From Acanthosepion lycidas (taxonomy: Eukaryota; Mollusca; Cephalopoda; Sepiida; Sepiidae), in assembly GCA_963932145.1 (NCBI GenBank), contig OZ010580.1:34313551-34377550 (forward strand): a stretch of 64,000 nucleotides of DNA. Reading direction: 5' to 3'. The position numbers and the translations under genes were made by a program. The notes below the pieces were generated by a model. That model saw only the letters and a list, made by a program, of their open reading frames with translations, was not told the DNA's origin and did no database searches. Of the stretch, positions 21,119-31,532 are shown piece after piece; position 1 is the first letter of the stretch; each line of letters starts with the position of its first letter.

Positions 21119-22332
21119 GTTAAGAATAAAGACAAAAGGAAATCTTTAAGTATTAATAAATATTGTATTATAGAGACAAGTAGGTTTTGTTATAATCTGC
21201 CAACTTTCTTTGGTGGTTATCATGTAACTCAGTTGTACAGTTCTTTCTGTGGTTACTAATGAAACAGTTGTTGCGACCTTGTTGTGGCCAGAATATAAAA
21301 ACACAAAGAGAAGAATTGAGTTAACAAATATATTAACAGAAAAACAGTAATACAATCATATACAAATGAGCAAGAATGTTAAGTTTAACTGTCAGAGCTG
21401 ACTGCTGAAAACTACACTCTCTAAAAAGCAGTACCTACTCTTATTTGTAACTGGGAGAGTCCATGGGTAAATTACCATAACAACAGTGAAGTATGGATTT
21501 AGCATACAAATATTTGAAAGTTCCAAAACTGATTTTTTTTGGTGGGGAAATGCTTCCATTTATCACATAAGTTTAATGCTACATTTGATCATTACTTTTC
21601 GTCTGTCAAGTTTGTCCTGACATTAAAACCACTTTTATTTCAATATGGCCTATACAGGCTTATACAGCAAACCCCAAATTGCTGCTCCCATAAAAGTGTC
21701 ACCATGGGCAGACTGCTATCCTCTAGCTATGCTACTGCAATACACTTGATTATTCTTTTGTTTCAAATTGGCAACTCTAATTTCCAAAAAGTATTAACAA
21801 TATTCTTCTTGTTCACAACCAGTTTTTTTTGTTTTGAGATACTTCTGCCGTCTCTTAAGATTAAGACCTGTTTCACATATTAAAACATCACATATTTTTG
21901 AATTGTTGTAATGAAACAACAACAAAGAAATTCCAAATGCAGCATGAATCTTTGTTATTTGGATCTCTAAATTGTTCTATGCTGCAAAAATAAAGAAATG
22001 ATAAACAAGACAAGGGATTCTCTTCCAACTTCCTTGAAGATCAATGGATCTGATATTCACTTTAGAAACAATATAGCACACTAGTAAAAACAGTGACTGA
22101 AACAACAAAGGTGAAGATACTCATTTGAATAATTTGTGGTGATTAAGGGAGCACACTGGTTCAAAATATTTTGATAAAAACTAAGATGAAGATACAAGTT
22201 CAAATAATTCATTGAATAATGATGAAATTTCATATCAGATCTCTTGAGATCAGGTTTGTCTTTGCCAGGTGCACAGATATACCAAATATTCTGTTTGGTG
22301 AAATGTATAAAATTTCTTCTTTATGTACATAC

Positions 22333-22339
22333 CATGAGA
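22333..22339 (-). other. Exon 8 donor-side exon end
   Basis: The exon ends TCTCATG and the intron opens GTATGTACAT. Read through the junction, the frame stays open for about ten codons (a short ORF continues to 22250), so the junction is set by homology to exon 9 (GGSNGPF) and not by a stop. Confidence 0.7.
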
Positions 22340-22469
22340 TTTTGAAAATGTGGCTGCACCATTATCTGAAGAGAAGAAAACCAAGGTATTTTCAGATACA
22401 TTCAACGTTTTGAGAAGCTTCAAGATTCGCCCAACACCATAGTCCAATTCCCGTACAGCATCGCCATAG
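22333..22469 (-). CDS. GALNS: GALNS exon 8 (137 nt): metal-binding SDNG motif
   Basis: Reads YGDAVRELDYGVGRILKLL, then NVSENTLVFFSSDNGAATF and SKSHG. SDNG holds the Asp and Asn (human Asp288, Asn289) that help bind the catalytic calcium. The exon is one codon shorter than the 140 nt I recall for human exon 8, the difference lying just after SDNGAA. An N-V-S sequon here is not present in human GALNS (LHVADN), so it is a possible lineage-specific glycosylation site. Acceptor TTTTCAG ends at 22470; the donor GTATGT is at 22327-22332. Confidence 0.96.
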
Positions 22470-22794
22470 CTGAAAATGAGAATGAAAATGAGTTTCGTAA
22501 GTGTTTATATGGAGTGCAGTTTAGTAACTTATATAAAATGATAACGACTAATATCAAAATCTGATAAAAGGAGGGAAGGGGGGGAATACAATTGAAACAA
22601 ATCAGTTTTTGTTTAACGAGAATCTTTTGTTGGTTTTGTTCAATGATTTTTCATACAGAGATATTTTGGTATTTTTGAATAAACTAAGATTATTTATAGT
22701 CAGTAGAGATTGAGAAACCAATGAAAAAAAGAGAAATTCAGAATAAAAGAAAGAATTCTGAATTGAGAACTGAAGCCTCTAATGCATTTATATA

Positions 22795-23015
22795 CTGAAA
22801 AAGAAAAAGAGAAAAGAGTAAGAGGGGTAAGAGGAAAATAGAAAAGGGAAGCGGAAAAATAGAGAAAAAGAATAAGAGAAAAGGAATAAGAGAAAAGGAA
22901 TAAGAGAAAGAAGAAAGAAAAAAGAAAATAAGGAAAAAGGGAGAGAAAGAGAAAGATAAAAAGGAAGGGAGAAAGTGGAAAATAAGAAAAAGAAAATGTA
23001 AAAAGAAAAATCATG
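22795..23015. repeat. Purine-only tract, about 220 bp
   Basis: The plus strand is almost entirely A and G with AGAAAAAG and AATAAGAG motifs. In the GALNS transcript it is a pyrimidine tract about 330 nt upstream of the exon 8 acceptor. It yields Phe/Ser/Leu-rich false ORFs on the minus strand. Confidence 0.85.
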
Positions 23016-23759
23016 CAAAAGGAAAGAATTATCCCTCCTATTTAGTTTCATGCTGTGATTGTCACAGCACGAAATTGAACAAATGTTTCAAATTTTCCAT
23101 CTCCACTTCAACAAATGCATTGCTACTCAACACTTTTACTACCAAAGCAATTTACATATTTCACAAAAAGAAATGATCACATATTTGCAATTAAAAACAT
23201 TTCTACCAAACTCATTCGTTTAACATTCATTTTCTTCACTTTGTCAACATTTTACTTTAACTCAATCTTAATATTGTCTAAACAACTATCCTCTTTTATA
23301 TTTTAAAATGTCTAAGGAGGAATGTTTTTGAGAATTTGATAACAATAACAACAAAATGTTGAATACCAAAGTTGAAAGCAATCAATTACAGTATAAAACA
23401 TCATTATTCTACACTGCACACTTTAACAAGATATGCTACACAAATGTCAGTGTGTTTATGGCAGATTCATAATGAAAACTGAAACAATTATTAGACAAGG
23501 TAGTTAAGGAAAGTAAGAAGCCACCATTAACTATGACATAGAATGGATGTTTGTTAGCAAAAGAGGCAGCCCAAGTTGTGTGTTGCATATACTGGGGGGG
23601 GGGGAGTCAAAATCAAGCTGGTACAGAAATTTAACTATCTGGTTAGTGTAGTAACAAATAATGGAAAGTGTGACATAGAAAACCAAAGACACAGACAAAT
23701 AGTGAAAGAAGACTTTCAGAAACTGAGCAAAGTATTAAAGAATTGAAAACTTTTTGCAA

Positions 23760-23876
23760 TGACAGGCAAAATGGACCTGTCCTATTTTGCATAGAGTCCA
23801 ATGATTATTAATAAGTCAGTCATCACTGTGCACAGGGAGAGAAATTCTATGTTAAAGACTAGAAGACATCACAACA
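23760..23876 (+). repeat. Left LTR of the gypsy relic
   Basis: Aligns with 25729-25847: shared blocks include GGCAAAATGGAC, CCTATTTTGCATAGAGTC, AGACTAGAAGACAT and ACAACA. Divergence is clearly greater than between the LTRs at 46.4 and 49.8 kb, so this is an older insertion. No target duplication is obvious. Confidence 0.75.
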
Positions 23877-25059
23877 ATATGGTACCGCTAATAGGATTTC
23901 TAACATTGTTGGATGAGTCAGACTTTGAGGAAACATGTATTCGTTATTTTGCCATGTCCATGTGTGGACCAAGCAGTTAAAACAACACAAAGTTGCAGGA
24001 AGGGAGAATGAGGTTATGGATCTTTTTTTTGACTTCGGTAGGATCTGAGGCCATCAGAAAGATCTGTCATGGCGTATCCCAGAGAATAGAAGAATTTGAC
24101 CTTTTCCCAAATTTTGGACACTATAAAGAGACATTTGTGGCAGAAAAAAAAGCTGGTTATTGTTGAGAGGACAAAGTTTCTTGTGAGCAAATGAAATAAT
24201 AATAATACAGTATTGTACACAAGCTACATGAGGCTTCCAGATTCCATGAGTTTGAAAAACTTGGCACTGAAGAAATAACTATCGAAGATGAGCAGATACA
24301 GTGGAGATTAATTGAAGGTGTGTGTAATGCGTCATACAAACACAAAATTTTAGTACATTTACCACTGACTAAAATGCTTTTGAATGTATCTATAGAATTT
24401 CTGTGACAATTAGAGTTAATTGAAAAATTCAATACATTTAAGAGTAATACAGTATATCGAATTACAATGCAAATACTGTGATAGAAATCATGAACGGGAC
24501 AAGAAAAAATGTGTCCAGCAAGCATAATGGAAATGTAAAAGAGAAACCATTTTCGGTCTGTGTGCAAGTATAAAATGAAAATAGAAAGGGTAGAAAATTT
24601 AAACCCCTTTCAGGGAAATACAGTTGTATTTGTGATACAAAGACAAAGAGAAAAAATTAAATTTGATGGTTTAACTTTTCCTATACAATTGGCTACTGAG
24701 AGTAATGTCCTCCTAATCTATATAAATTTCTGAGAAGGAATGGGTGAACCCAAATTAAAGAAAAGTTGGTTTAAACTTAGACAATTAGGCTCTTTTATCA
24801 AAATGATAGGCTGTTTTGAAGGAATTTTTGAGACTGGCACACACTTCAAAATTATTCCCATCATAGTAGTGAAATGTAAAAAAAAAAAATCATGGACTTG
24901 TGGCAATAGATGACTTGAAAGTGGATACAGCCAAATTAATTAATAGTGTGAAGTTGGAAAGTAATGACAAAGTGAGCATTCAATTAAAAGGAAATAACCA
25001 CCCCTCTTTGAGTTTTGCAGACTGCCTATTCACATGCTACCTTTAGTAAGTTGCTAAAC

Positions 25060-25380
25060 TAAAAACAATGGGGGAGCAAGGAATTTTAGAGCATATTCCC
25101 CCTGGTGGTAATAAATGGGCCTCACCCATTGCTGTTTTATGAAAACTAGATGGAGATTTAAGGATACAAGGAGATTACAAAATACGAGTAAACTACAAAA
25201 TATGCTCCAATTTGTTCCCTACTCCTAACATTGAAACTGCTATTCACAATTTGTCAGGAATTAAATACTTTGCTAAAATTGACCTCATATCTGCCAATAA
25301 CCAGATACCAATAGAAGAAAAATTTAAAGAGGTCCCTATACTAACTCTCCAATAGCTTGCTCAGAAGTGTATGCCTTATG
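25060..25380 (+). pseudogene. Ty3/gypsy reverse transcriptase fragment
   Basis: About 100 codons covering the N-terminal half of the reverse transcriptase, from the EQGILEHIPPGG block through PTPNIETAIHNLSGIKYFAK, the KIDL stretch with the first catalytic Asp, and a final CMPYGI. The YxDD box is missing. At least two in-frame stops are present. Confidence 0.8.
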
Positions 25381-25728
25381 GTATAATAGCAACAAGTGGA
25401 TAAAATTTATTGGCTCATTCTGACTGAATAAGACCAAGAATTGACGATGGAGAAGTCGAGATGGAAGAGGAGGAAGAACATAAAAGGGGGGAATCATGAG
25501 TGCTTCTGATGGAGAAAGTGAATATAGTATTAAAGAAACTATGGAGGATAGTTTGCATGAATCTGATATGGAGTTGAAAGATCAGAATGAAGACAAGTAC
25601 AATCTAGATCTCCAATAAAAAGAGCCAGGTATGTACCTCAACAGAAGAGGATAAGATCTTGTACTATAATTTGGAGAAGTCACAGAGCAATGAAGGGTAT
25701 AAAACCTCTTCATTTCTGGGTGGTATAG

Positions 25729-25847
25729 TGACATAGGCAAAATGGACTTTCCCTATTTTGCATAGAGTCGAGCAATTACTATTAAGTCAGTTCTCCCTCT
25801 GCATAGAGGGAGAACATCTATGTCACAGACTAGAAGACATTACAACA
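25729..25847 (+). repeat. Right LTR of the gypsy relic
   Basis: Partner of 23760-23876. It is followed at once by L-A LINE sequence (TTAGAAACAAAGAAAAACGT), which places the element inside that LINE. Confidence 0.75.
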
Positions 25848-26087
25848 CTCCTTAGAAACAAAGAAAAACGTGTTGGATTGCCATATATCTAATGCAGTGA
25901 ATGCTTGACATTTTCCTCTCAGATGATGAAGTGACTTGAAGTAGGAGAGATGTAGTTCTACTGATAAATACTAAGACTAATATAAACAGAGCATGTGCAA
26001 AACCAGGAAGTTTTAAAGAAAATAACTACAAAAAAAAAATACTGGTATCAATTATTGGGTTGGTGCATAATTATCAGGCGTTTTTAA

Positions 26088-26442
26088 ATTTTAAATCTAT
26101 TATGAGAAGGACACATGGTACAATGGATAAAGGCGTTAGTTAGATCCAGTGACAGGACCCAAAGAGTGTGAGTTCAATACCCAGTTAAAGCAGTGGAGAA
26201 CTTTCAGAGGGAAAATTAACAGGAGATAACTGATAACTGACATCCATTAAACATAGCATGTGGAACTAGAACAATCTACCCCAGTGAGTAGAATAAAGGG
26301 TTCAGTTCAACATTCCAACCACCTGAAGAAGGCCGGAGTGTACAACGGCCGAAACGTTGAAATAAATATGGCAACAAAGATGAGGATAATACTCCGAATA
26401 ATGTAAATAATGAAAAAAGAAACATAACAATTCAACAATAGC
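26088..26442 (+). mobile_element. tRNA-derived SINE with hammerhead-like 3' end
   Basis: Plus strand: tRNA-like head with A box TGGTACAATGGATA (26116-26129) and B box GAGTTCAATACCC (about 26170-26182), a body, then AATAAAGGGTTCAGTTC and a conserved end containing CTGAAGA, a 5-bp stem and GAAAC (26323-26355). The mariner sequence is resumed after it, with a TTTTTAAAT-like repeat on both sides (26079-26087, 26443-26451), consistent with a target duplication. Confidence 0.75.
26323..26355 (+). ncRNA. Hammerhead-ribozyme-like core (hypothetical)
   Basis: CTGAAGA, then A, stem GGCCG (26331-26335), loop GAGTGTACAA, stem CGGCC, then GAAAC. The two conserved boxes CUGANGA and GAAA flank a perfect 5-bp helix as in hammerhead stem II, but one extra A lies between the first box and the helix, and stems I and III with the cleavage site were not demonstrated. 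Treat as a candidate only. Confidence 0.35.
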
Positions 26443-28589
26443 ATTTTTAAATGATTATTCCGGAACATGGTTGCCATCTTCTTCAATAACTGCTTCCCAT
26501 TTGTTTGAAAGATGGTTGATTCCATGGTCAAAGAAGTCAAAGTTCTTGGAGACAATCTGTGCTTTGACATCAGCCACCAAGTTATCCAAATTGGCTTTGT
26601 TCACCTGCAAATTTTTCAGCGATCGATTAACGTGGTAGTCCGTATGTGCTTCAGTGGGAAAATATGGCAGATGTGGAAGCAGTTACCAGCCCTTATTGGC
26701 GATACATTCAACAACATAACACTCAAAATGTGGATGCGCATTATCGTGGTGGAAGACGATATGGTTCTTTTTGCACTGTCTTTTTGTTTCGATTGCAGTG
26801 TGAAAATGGTCAAAGTTGAGCCAGACAGACATTGCTGTTGATGTTCAATTACCGCTTTGGTCTAGAATCCACCACTGTTGATGCTCATTATCATCATTCT
26901 ACCAATAACAAATCCCGTTTGAGATGATTTCTCAATGGACAATTCCGCTTCTGTCCCACCGAACACACCACATTGCCTTCATACAGTGCATATTTCTCAG
27001 TATTCCTTTTGGTGAAACTCCTGGTGAAATGCAGACCTTCGTTCTTTTGATGTTTCTCAAGAGAAGCCATGATTGATTCCTAGTGACAAGATTCTTCAGA
27101 AATGGAGCTTGTTCATTTCATTGCAGCAAATTAGTAAAAATTTGGAGATATTTGGCTTTATTGTTATTGGAGAGTACGTGAGGGATCCATCCAGCCAATT
27201 TCCATACCTTTCCAATCTTTTTGAGATGACAAACGATTTGTTAAATGGTCCATTTTGAAGTCTTTGGCCAGCATTTGAATTGTCAAACTTTCGTCCTCTT
27301 CCACGGCTGCTAAAAGTTCCTGGTTATTGAAATCTGATGATCAACCTCCTCCTGGTTATCTTCCAAGCTAGTGTCATCCAACAGAAAGAAACAGCTGAAA
27401 TTTGGGCAATATTTCATAGAGAAAAAAGGTTTGGAGAATTTTTACACTTGCTGGGCACAATGAAAGCAAGAGAAACAGAGGAAATATTGAGGAACCTACT
27501 TAATTTAAATAAATGGATAGCAGAACAAAAACTACAAGATATACAAAGACAAAGCTGTATAGGAAAGAGGCAATACTTACTTTGAGTAATAAAAGACAGT
27601 TACAAGGAACTATAATCACCCAAGTACTGAAAGGACATGGCATATAAAAAAACAGTAACTGCCTCATTATGATGCTGCACAATGATCTCCATTTTCAAAA
27701 TAGCTAAGGGAAGCAACTCTTTATTTTGCACTTCTGAGTGGTAAAGAGAAATACATTGTGTATTTATTAAATTGTGACTGGTCTATTTATCAGTGAATAT
27801 TTATGTTCTATATTTTTGTACTTCATTGTCTTACTTTTCATTCTCAATACATTTATCATGTAAACAAACAAGAAATTTATGAAATGTAGCCTAGTTCAGT
27901 ACAAAGCCATAATAGGTGGAATCAGGGCCAGTGCAAGGGTCTTGTGAACCCTACCTCCCAAATCTTTGATATGGGTCCTTCACTCTAATACATCTCAATT
28001 TTTGTAAAGTAGTATTCATATAAAATACAAGTTTTATTGTAACCTAATTGTGTACAATAATGGATCATATGCAATATAGGTGAACAATCCAACTAGAAAA
28101 GCTGAAAATAAATACAATGTATCTAAATACAAATTATAGACATGTCATAACAGATTATTCCATCTTAAATACATCAACAATGTTTTGTGGCAATTTTTAA
28201 CATCAACTTGTGATTTTTCATATTAAAAAGTTGAATGATTTTAATATATATTTTTTGTACAATTGAAATTAATTTAGTGACCATTTTTACTTGTGAATTT
28301 TAAAATTTAAAATGAGTGCTCTTTGTGAGTCAGTTTTAACATTTAATATTTAAAATTCTATATTGTGTTAATAGGACTCACTTGGATTATACCAATGTAT
28401 TCTACTCAAATATGGCTAGCCACTAAAAATAATGTTTAAGTGATAAAATCTGTCAGATTAATAAAAAAAACATTACTTCTTTAGAAATTACTATCTTTTA
28501 CAAGAAATCATGACAATTCACAGATGATAAAATAAAATAAAAGAAAGATGGGAATTGTCATAATTGTCTATGTCTTCAAGAAACATCAC

Positions 28590-29250
28590 ATTAAAAAGGA
28601 TTACTGAGAGGAAAAGAAAATGAGAGAATGATAAAAGTAAATGATTCAAAGAGACAGAAGATGAGGACTGATGTAGCACATAAAATTTTTGAAGATTATA
28701 GTTGACAGGAGGTACGGTGGTGTAACAGATAGTGGCTCAGATTGAGGAATTGGAGAGCTGGGTTCGAATTCCAGTCAAATCCACTACATTCACTTACATG
28801 CTAATACCCTTGGGAAAGGTATGAATCCTCTTCTTCTCCCCCCAGCTATGGGTAAATAGTAGGACAGACCAGGTTCTATAGCCTTGGATGGCAGCTGGTC
28901 TACCACAAAAAGAAATGGCAACCTACTGCAGGAAAAAAATCTGCCTCGTCAGTCATGTATCAAAAGATACATGATCGCCTAAGCGTGTATCACACATGGC
29001 ACATAACTGACTTAATTGACAGGAAAGCAAAAAGCTGAAAGATACTTCCACAAGTGGGAAGTGCGAGAGAAGAAATTGTTAGCAAAGAGCTTACAGTTAC
29101 ATGTAGAAATTTCAAAAATGAAATTAGGAGACCTAGCTGCCAATCTAGTACTGTGCTTAAATTTGTGAAGTCAAGGTACCAAAGAGAAAAAGCTCATGAG
29201 TACAATTACTGTGAAAATATTTATAGAAGAGGCAAAGGGAAGCTAAATTA
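28590..29250 (-). mobile_element. LINE family L-C 3' end, split by a SINE
   Basis: Minus-strand sequence on both sides of the SINE is collinear with the L-C tail at 37500-37830. At 29157-29280 it encodes SLCLFYKYFHSNCTHELF, the same block as in the L-C copy at 13.7 kb. Frameshifts are present and the 5' part is missing. Confidence 0.7.
28710..29015 (+). mobile_element. tRNA-derived SINE, complete, 306 bp
   Basis: Starts with a tRNA-like head: A box GGTGGTGTAACAGATAGTGG and B box GGTTCGAATTCC (about 28761-28772). A body follows with CCTTGGGAAAGGTATGAATC and CCCCCCAGCTATGGGTAAAT, and it ends in CATAACTGACTTAA. Flanking TTGACAGG direct repeats (28702-28709, 29016-29023) are the target duplication. 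The same body occurs after the tRNA-like unit of the 5S-headed SINEs. Confidence 0.88.
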
Positions 29251-29466
29251 CGGTGGTAGGAAACATTTAATTGAATTAAATTTTGATATTCTTCTAGGGG
29301 ATTTGTTATTAATAGATTTAACCATTTAAATATATTTAAAATGAAGTGTATTCTAACTGGCAATAAAATAGTCATTTAATAATAGTCAAAAAATAATTCA
29401 CTTCTTTTCCAGTTCCATTATTTCCTTTTTTTAAAATTAATGGTCTGGAAGCAGACCTTGGCTACA

Positions 29467-30076
29467 TAACACTATATTTACACTATTTATATTCAAACTA
29501 TTTTCCTCACCTTTGTTGTTGTTATTACAATGTTTTGATTATTGTGGCTGTTCGCCTTCCTCAGGTGTATATTGATCTGGGTTTAACTGCAGTTAATTCT
29601 CAACTGAACTGTTTACTTAATATATGGGGGTAGAGTGTTCTCGCTCCACTGCTCATGTGTAGGGATATCATCAAGTTCTTACTTTATTTAGTACTGTTCA
29701 GCTATTGCTCACCTGTTTCCACTAAGTGCAAGTTCACACTGCCCAACCCAAGGATTGAACTCACAACCACTATGTCACCAAGTTCACAAACTAGTTTTTA
29801 TCCACAAGGCCATTATCCTATACTTGTGTTTAAGTGGAAATGGAGGAGCAATAACTGAACAGTACTAAATAAAATAAGAACTTGACAATATCCTACACAT
29901 GATCAATGGAAAGAGAACAGTCCCCTCAACAAATTAAATAAAGGGTTCAGTTCCAGATTCCCTTTAGGTTAGCCAGATTGACATACACCTGAGGAAGGCT
30001 GGAGTGCACAATGGCCGAAATGTGACAACAGCAACAAAAATGAAGACAATAGTCTGAATATAATGTAAATAATGAT
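29467..30076. repeat. Head-to-head inverted SINE pair (hairpin of about 240-bp arms)
   Basis: Left arm 29467-29710 and right arm 29846-30076 are inverted copies: for example AAGTTCTTACTTTATTTAGT against the reverse complement of 29850-29890. Both arms carry the CTGAGGA...GGC tail that is also at 26323. The 135-nt centre holds one minus-strand tRNA-like head with B-box GAGTTCAATCC. It lies about 250 nt downstream of the exon 7 donor. Confidence 0.82.
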
Positions 30077-30329
30077 AACTCCTCATTTCAGAAATTCAGA
30101 CAAAACTTAGCATATCACTTGACATATCCAATTGGCAGAATATCCAGTTAATATTATCTATCAATCACCAATGTATCCTGTTTAGTAAACTGTTTGAATG
30201 TTGCTTTGAAAAGGATATTAAAAACAAAAAGCTTGATTGGAAATCAGTATTTAGACAGACAGACAGAGACACATTTATGCAAAAATCTTTTGATTAATTT
30301 GACTGGAAAATGCCAAACAATAAACTCAC

Positions 30330-30457
30330 ATTCCTCGGCGACTTGTTTCAAGAAACTTTGATGATGCATACACAGGAGCATGTGTTGCATCCACAGCCCA
30401 ATATAGAAAAAATGGTTTCTGCTTTTTAACTTGTTTTTCAATGAAAACTTCAGCTTC
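30330..30457 (-). CDS. GALNS: GALNS exon 7 (128 nt): catalytic His236 segment
   Basis: Reads [20 protein letters not shown] and then [26 protein letters not shown] carries the active-site His (human His236). The length is one codon more than the 125 nt I recall for human exon 7; the extra residue falls in the variable Lys-rich run before PFFLYW. Acceptor AG is at 30458-30459 and donor GTGAGT at 30324-30329. A 0.6-kb inverted SINE pair begins about 250 nt downstream of this donor inside intron 7. Confidence 0.96.
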
Positions 30458-31465
30458 CTAAAAACAGAACAAAAAAATGAATATTTTTTGAGAGGTCTGA
30501 CCATCTGAACAAGATGTTCAATGTTCTTAGTTTCATGCAAAGCAGTTTTCTTGTCTTTCTTGCCTTCATCATTGTGACCTACAGCCTTCCTCAGGTGCAT
30601 CATATTCAGTAAGAATGTCCAGTTACACATTTCTGAGCATGCCTATCTACTAACATGGCTAGCTAATCCCTGTTGCAGATGCCTGCTTAGACACATTTCT
30701 ATTTCTTTGACACCAACTAATGCTTTATAATGCAACTATACTGAGCAGAAAGTAGATACAGTTTCTGAGATGATGAGCAGCTGAACAAAGCCATTGCACT
30801 CAAATCCCTGGTCATGATGACTTGTGACTTTGTGGTAGCACAACCATCAACAAGTTTTATCTAGCCAAATTCACTCACAAGGCATTAGTCAGCCTGTAGC
30901 ATGGTTTTCAGTCATAAACTCTAGTGAATAAGACAATTAATGGAAGCAGTATAAATGCTACACCCAAATTATCCAATCAGTAGAACAAGCATAGATACAA
31001 ATAATATACAGATATTACTGATTAGGAAAAAGCAGATATTACATTTAAAGTTCTGTAAATTCTACTACTTGAATATCCTAGTGAATAAAAATCCCGATTC
31101 ACTAAAAGTCAGAAATTTATATGAACGTAGTGGAGCATTATAAAGAAGAATTGATTGTAATAAGTTCTGAAATTTACTAGGAGATGCATTAGATATGATA
31201 TGTGTAGGAATGAAATTAAGTTTAGTGGATAAAATAAAATGTTCTTTTTGATATTCCTGGAAGATTATCGACTTGAAAAATGCAATGGTCAAAACATGGT
31301 AACAAAGACAAGGATATTGATTGAAAGAATCAATGTATAATACAAATGAATAAATTATTACATAAAGAAAAAATGGTAAAAAATGATATTATATTTGATA
31401 TGTGAGTAATAGTCATTCAGATAAGATTTCTAATCATTACTCTATTGTAGGTGGCCTTTCCTTAC
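30458..31465 (-). other. GALNS intron 6 (1.0 kb)
   Basis: The shortest complete intron here. It has a short remnant (about 30575-30605) of the SINE tail found at 29.5-30.1 kb, in minus orientation. The rest, including a short AT-rich ORF at 30955-31143, shows no coding signal. Confidence 0.8.
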
Positions 31466-31532
31466 CTTAATATACAGTTGTGTTAAATTTGATTCTCCAG
31501 TTTTTCGGTTTATGGCAAAGTCTTCATAGTAT
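31466..31532 (-). CDS. GALNS: GALNS exon 6 (67 nt): conserved N-glycosylation site
   Basis: A short exon completing an Arg codon and reading YYEDFAINRKTGESNLTQLY. It keeps the N-L-T sequon equivalent to the glycosylated Asn204 of human GALNS. Acceptor TTTTCAG ends at 31533 and the donor GTAAGG is at 31460-31465. The length of 67 nt and phase-0 end equal human exon 6. It is only 1.0 kb upstream of exon 7, the closest exon pair in the window. Confidence 0.95.

Larger units (their letters stand above)
15618..22332 (-). other. GALNS intron 8 (6.7 kb)
   Basis: Holds a 5S-headed SINE (16482-16850), an AT-rich minisatellite (16965-17150) and the long LINE L-D (17515-21118). I recognise nothing in 15620-16480 or 21120-22330 beyond short A/T runs. 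Confidence 0.85.
23760..25847 (+). mobile_element. Ty3/gypsy LTR retrotransposon relic
   Basis: Bounded by direct repeats of 117 bp (23760-23876) and 119 bp (25729-25847), both TGACA...ACAACA. A TGG-starting primer-binding-site-like TGGTACCGCTAATAGGA follows the left repeat after three bases. Inside, plus-strand reverse transcriptase blocks EQGILEHIPPGGNKWAS, DGDLRIQGDY and KIDLISANNQIPIEEKFKEV (25069-25335) identify Ty3/gypsy. About 2.1 kb long against an expected 4.5-5 kb, so pol is mostly deleted; stops are frequent. Confidence 0.8.
26054..27350 (-). mobile_element. Mariner transposon relic inserted in LINE L-A
   Basis: The left end is TTGGGTTGGTGCATAATTAT, a mariner terminal repeat. A minus-strand transposase is readable with breaks: EQAPFLKNLVTRNQ (about 27075-27118), HHDNAHPH (about 26730-26755, HDNA being a hallmark of mariner with the second catalytic Asp) and FDFFDHGINHLSNKWEAVIE (about 26480-26540). 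Several stops inactivate it. A SINE is inserted near the left end. Confidence 0.82.
23470..27650 (+). mobile_element. LINE family L-A copy split by later insertions
   Basis: Three collinear plus-strand pieces at 23520-23759, 25848-26053 and about 27360-27640 read in the same order as the uninterrupted L-A copy at 43640-44150: KLSKVLKN, then LETKKRVLDC, then a KRFGEFLHLLG block and a final VLKGHGI. The two gaps are a gypsy element with LTR-like repeats and a mariner element. The protein region lies downstream of a reverse transcriptase. Confidence 0.75.
22470..30329 (-). other. GALNS intron 7 (7.9 kb)
   Basis: Holds a purine-rich tract (22795-23015), the nested LINE, gypsy, mariner and SINE cluster (23470-27650), LINE L-C tail pieces split by a SINE (28590-29250) and an inverted SINE pair (29467-30076). 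The stretch 27650-28590 is AT-rich with nothing I recognise. Confidence 0.85.

Noticed and set aside
22250-22447. 65-codon ORF as an independent small gene
   Set aside because: It is GALNS exon 8 plus some in-frame intron sequence, not a separate gene.
28740-28780. Functional tRNA gene
   Set aside because: A and B boxes are present, but the acceptor stem does not close and the unit continues into a SINE body with a target duplication.
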